Source: an uncultured Erysipelotrichales bacterium (lineage in GTDB: Bacteria; Bacillota_I; Bacilli_A; Erysipelotrichales; Coprobacillaceae). Taken from it: a stretch of 10,244 nt of DNA. The position numbers and the translations under genes are program-made. Below, in pieces: positions 8,864 through 10,244 of the stretch; positions within the stretch are counted from its first letter, which is position 1, and each line of letters opens with the position of its first letter. The stretch spans positions 1-10,244 of the forward strand of contig CAKVJS010000027.1 in assembly GCA_934754755.1 (NCBI GenBank). The letters run 5' to 3'. Under the pieces are notes generated by a model. It had not been told where the DNA came from and did no database searches. It saw only the letters and a program-made list of their open reading frames with translations.

Positions 8864-9419
8864 TGTTATACATTTTACTAAACAGTAGTATTACTAGTAT
8901 TAACATGCTAAAGAATACTAAACACCTTCGCCTTTTTATTTGTTTTGTTGCTTTTAATAGTTGCTGTAATTTCTTTTCATCCCATAGTTCCACATCGAGT
9001 TTATCAGCAAGTCGCATAGCTTGCGCCGTAAAGGTGCTATTGGTTATGACGACTGCAACATCTTGTTCGTAAAAAGCACAACCGGTAGCTGCTTGTTGGA
9101 TCGCTGATATACCGACTTTACCGGTATACTTTTTACATTGAAAAGCATATAATACACCTTTCTTTTTTGCTAGAATATCCACACCATAATCATTGCTGGG
9201 GGGTGTTACTTCTACATGATGAAAATTATTTTGTTGTAATATATATTTTACAAATTGTTCAAACTCGAGACCGGTCATCTTTGGTATCGGACTATGATAT
9301 ACCCATCGTGTTATTATATCTTTCACTATACTTAGAGCAACCAGAAAATATAGTAAAATTGCATAGGTGAATGAAAAGGGTAATAGCCATAGGTTCCGTT
9401 TGTGTTTCTTTTTTCGCAT
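8856..9419 (-). CDS. Membrane-anchored Mrr-like restriction endonuclease-domain protein
   Basis: A 187-residue protein with an Mrr_cat-type (type IV restriction endonuclease) domain between two hydrophobic segments. The N-terminus is basic (MRKKKHKR), followed by a membrane segment at about 11-34. The nuclease-like domain spans about 48-155: GLEFEQFV (50-57, E54), DYGVDILAKK (77-86, catalytic D81), FQCKKY (93-98, the Q94-x-K96 pair), then AVVITNSTFTAQAMRLADKL (122-141) and a closing LWDEKKLQQLL. All three expected active-site positions (E, D, QxK) are present, so it may cut DNA, but the target is unknown. A second membrane segment lies at about 166-182 after the basic KQIKRRR. No methyltransferase or specificity subunit is adjacent. 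GAGGTG precedes the ATG by about 7 bases, and it is divergent from the holin-family gene. The family is clear; its cellular role, from restriction to DNA processing at the membrane, is not. Confidence 0.85.
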   Translation of the reverse strand: MRKKKHKRNLWLLPFSFTYAILLYFLVALSIVKDIITRWVYHSPIPKMTGLEFEQFVKYILQQNNFHHVEVTPPSNDYGVDILAKKKGVLYAFQCKKYTGKVGISAIQQAATGCAFYEQDVAVVITNSTFTAQAMRLADKLDVELWDEKKLQQLLKATKQIKRRRCLVFFSMLILVILLFSKMYNIV

Positions 9420-9436
9420 ATATTCACCTCACAACT

Positions 9437-9465
9437 ATTATAGGTAAAATATCATAAAATGAAAA
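9437..9465 (-). promoter_or_regulatory. Predicted sigma-A promoter of the Mrr-like gene
   Basis: The minus strand has a consensus -10 TATAAT (9437-9442) and a moderate -35 TTTTCA (9460-9465) 17 bp apart. The -10 is only about 18 bases from the start codon, giving a very short leader that is mostly the GAGGTGAA ribosome site. The -35 overlaps one copy of ATGAAAAG, which recurs 15 bp away (9459-9466 and 9474-9481). Confidence 0.6.
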
Positions 9466-9507
9466 GACCTCTAATGAAAAGGCCAATCCCATAATTTCTT
9501 ATAAACA

Positions 9508-9513
9508 TATAAT
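9508..9513 (+). promoter_or_regulatory. Predicted -10 element of the holin-family gene
   Basis: A consensus TATAAT on the plus strand lies 22 bases before the ATG at 9536, with GAGGTGAA as ribosome binding site between them. No convincing -35 is found 16-18 bp upstream (the region reads around ATCCCA), so expression may be weak or need an activator. Confidence 0.45.
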
Positions 9514-9535
9514 AGTAGTAAAGAGAGGTGAAAGC

Positions 9536-10018
9536 ATGAAACATATACTCCATATTTTATCGGATGGATACAATGCAGTATTCGCATTAGTAGTATCCAG
9601 TTTAATGATCATTTTTGGGAAACATTGGATTATCTTTTCTGTATATTTAATTTTAAATATACTAGATACATTAACCTGTTGGCTAAAAGACTGGGAATTA
9701 AATACTGCTTCTTGTAAAAATGGAATCCATATTATTGTAGAAAAACTAGGGTATTGGTCCATGATCATATTTGCCTTTTTATTATCCCATGAGTGCATTG
9801 AGATAGGTAAACTGTTAAATATTGATTTTGGCCTAGCAACCTTACTAGGATGGTATGTACTAGCCTCCTTGACTTTTAGTGAAGCCCGTTCCATCTGTTC
9901 CAATTATACAGCAGCTGGTTTTAAAGTACCGGGTATTTTATCTAAAAGTATCGATCTTATGAGTAGTCTAATCAATAAAAATAAAAAATCAGATTCGAAC
10001 GATGATTCAAAAAAATAG
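9536..10018 (+). CDS. Phage holin / toxin-secretion holin family membrane protein
   Basis: A 160-residue protein that looks like the TcdE/Cph1-type holin family (Phage_holin_4_1): small membrane proteins that assemble holes in the cytoplasmic membrane to release endolysins or toxins. Hydrophobic segments lie at about 13-28, 31-49, 70-87 and 96-113. Family-like marks are D44 in NILDTLTCWLKDW (the usual D-x-L-T-G position, here with C for G), the S58/G63 stretch TASCKNG before the third segment, EARSICSN (116-123, standing where S-I-x-E-N is usual) and VPGILSK (131-137). The C-terminus is short, hydrophilic and charged (NKNKKSDSNDDSKK), as in holins. AGAGGTGA precedes the ATG by 5 bases. A terminator follows closely, so no endolysin is co-transcribed, and none is seen in the window. 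It could be a prophage remnant or a domesticated export or lysis protein. Family moderately sure; function inferred. Confidence 0.75.
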   Translation: MKHILHILSDGYNAVFALVVSSLMIIFGKHWIIFSVYLILNILDTLTCWLKDWELNTASCKNGIHIIVEKLGYWSMIIFAFLLSHECIEIGKLLNIDFGLATLLGWYVLASLTFSEARSICSNYTAAGFKVPGILSKSIDLMSSLINKNKKSDSNDDSKK

Positions 10019-10042
10019 TCTCGTTGCATTCTGTTACTATAT

Positions 10043-10069
10043 ATCCCTCATATGTAAAGAGGGATTTTT
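10043..10069 (+). terminator. Intrinsic terminator after the holin-family gene
   Basis: ATCCCTC (10043-10049) pairs with GAGGGAT (10059-10065) around a 9-base loop, followed directly by a T-run (10065-10069). It lies 25 bases after the stop codon and closes a single-gene unit. Confidence 0.75.
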
Positions 10070-10148
10070 AACATATAATCAGAAAATATGATAAAGACAC
10101 AGTTGTGCTTCGCAATGTATGTATACTGAAGGTGTAGAAGCTTACCGG

Positions 10149-10154
10149 TATAAT
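10149..10154 (+). promoter_or_regulatory. Possible -10 element for the gene entering at the right edge
   Basis: A consensus TATAAT follows the palindrome TACCGGTA (10144-10151, overlapping it by three bases). The -35 region is poor (CTGAAG at 17 bp). A second -10-like TATACT lies at 10122-10127, also without a good -35. The interval from the holin terminator to here otherwise holds no gene; only the small dyad CACAGTTGTG (10098-10107) stands out. Confidence 0.35.
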
Positions 10155-10167
10155 TCTATAAAATAAA

Positions 10168-10173
10168 AAGGAG
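10168..10173 (+). promoter_or_regulatory. Shine-Dalgarno-like site before the right-edge ORFs
   Basis: AAGGAG lies 9 bases before an ATG at 10183 and 20 bases before a second ATG at 10194. The spacing suits the first ATG, but that frame closes after 12 codons (MLTGWIKPLFVI, stop at 10219-10221), whereas the second stays open to the window edge. The site therefore marks a real translation start, but not clearly of which frame. Confidence 0.5.
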
Positions 10174-10193
10174 AAATATTTAATGTTAACTGG

Positions 10194-10244
10194 ATGGATA
10201 AAGCCTCTCTTTGTGATCTAAAAACTATTGCTACACAATTAAAA
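10194..10244 (+). CDS. Unrecognised gene start, partial at the right edge
   Basis: A reading frame from the ATG at 10194 runs open to the end of the window: 17 codons, MDKASLCDLKTIATQLK. The fragment is hydrophilic and helix-like but too short to assign to a family. The good ribosome binding site nearby is spaced for the ATG at 10183 in another frame, which ends after 12 codons. Either the short frame is a leader peptide overlapping this start, or the gene really starts at 10183 and has a frameshift near 10190-10200, or this frame is chance. Function cannot be given. Confidence 0.3.
   Translation, partial: MDKASLCDLKTIATQLK

Larger units (their letters stand above)
9423..9532. repeat. Imperfect inverted repeat framing the divergent control region
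   Basis: The arms are 9423-9442 and 9508-9532. Read outward on each strand, both arms give TATAATAGT, then GT, then GAGGTGAA, the plus-strand arm having five extra bases in the middle. Each arm comprises the -10 box and the ribosome binding site of one of the two divergent genes. The match may be an inverted duplication or simple convergence on consensus signals. Confidence 0.45.

Noticed and set aside
9499..9903. Minus-strand reading frame of 134 codons opposite the holin gene
   Set aside because: It is the antisense shadow of a gene with a clear family match, ribosome site and terminator; it has no ribosome site of its own.
10083..10130. Small plus-strand frame MIKTQLCFAMYVY between the holin terminator and the right-edge gene
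   Set aside because: There is no ribosome binding site before its ATG, and 13 codons is within chance expectation.
10098..10151. Short palindromes CACAGTTGTG and TACCGGTA as possible operators
   Set aside because: Each is a single copy of 8-10 bases; too short and unrepeated to support a binding-site call.

Overview
The window is a compact, AT-rich chromosomal segment from a low-GC Gram-positive bacterium (Bacillota). The basis is the AddAB (RexAB)-type recombination nuclease rather than RecBCD, a FemAB/MurM-type peptidoglycan branching enzyme, strong GGAGG-type ribosome binding sites and TATAAT promoters. Protein style (short, glutamine-rich AddB without a P-loop) would suit an Erysipelotrichia-like or other small-genome gut Firmicute, but that placement is inference only.

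Layout. Almost everything runs on the minus strand. Reading in that direction from about 9.4 kb down to 1: a membrane-anchored Mrr-like (type IV restriction family) nuclease-domain protein; nadE, the glutamine-dependent NAD+ synthetase, with its own strong promoter and a compact terminator that shares bases with its stop codon; addB and addA, overlapping by 17 bp and together encoding the AddAB helicase-nuclease for double-strand break repair; and the first 78 codons of a FemAB-family aminoacyltransferase, cut by the window edge. On the plus strand, divergent from the Mrr-like gene, lies a phage-holin/toxin-secretion-family membrane protein with its own terminator. The last 175 bases hold a -10-like element, a good Shine-Dalgarno and the ambiguous beginning of another plus-strand gene.

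How the genes fit. AddA and AddB form one enzyme: both carry an intact RecB-type nuclease motif, AddA supplies the helicase motor and AddB the four Fe-S cysteines. nadE is housekeeping. The FemAB gene builds cell-wall cross-bridges and has its own predicted promoter just after addA. The Mrr-like protein and the holin are the accessory elements. They face each other across a 116-bp divergent control region whose two promoter/RBS blocks are near mirror images. No tRNA, rRNA, CRISPR array or insertion sequence was seen. I found no convincing new multi-gene system; the most unusual items are the membrane-tethered nuclease, the holin without a visible endolysin, and the motor-less AddB.
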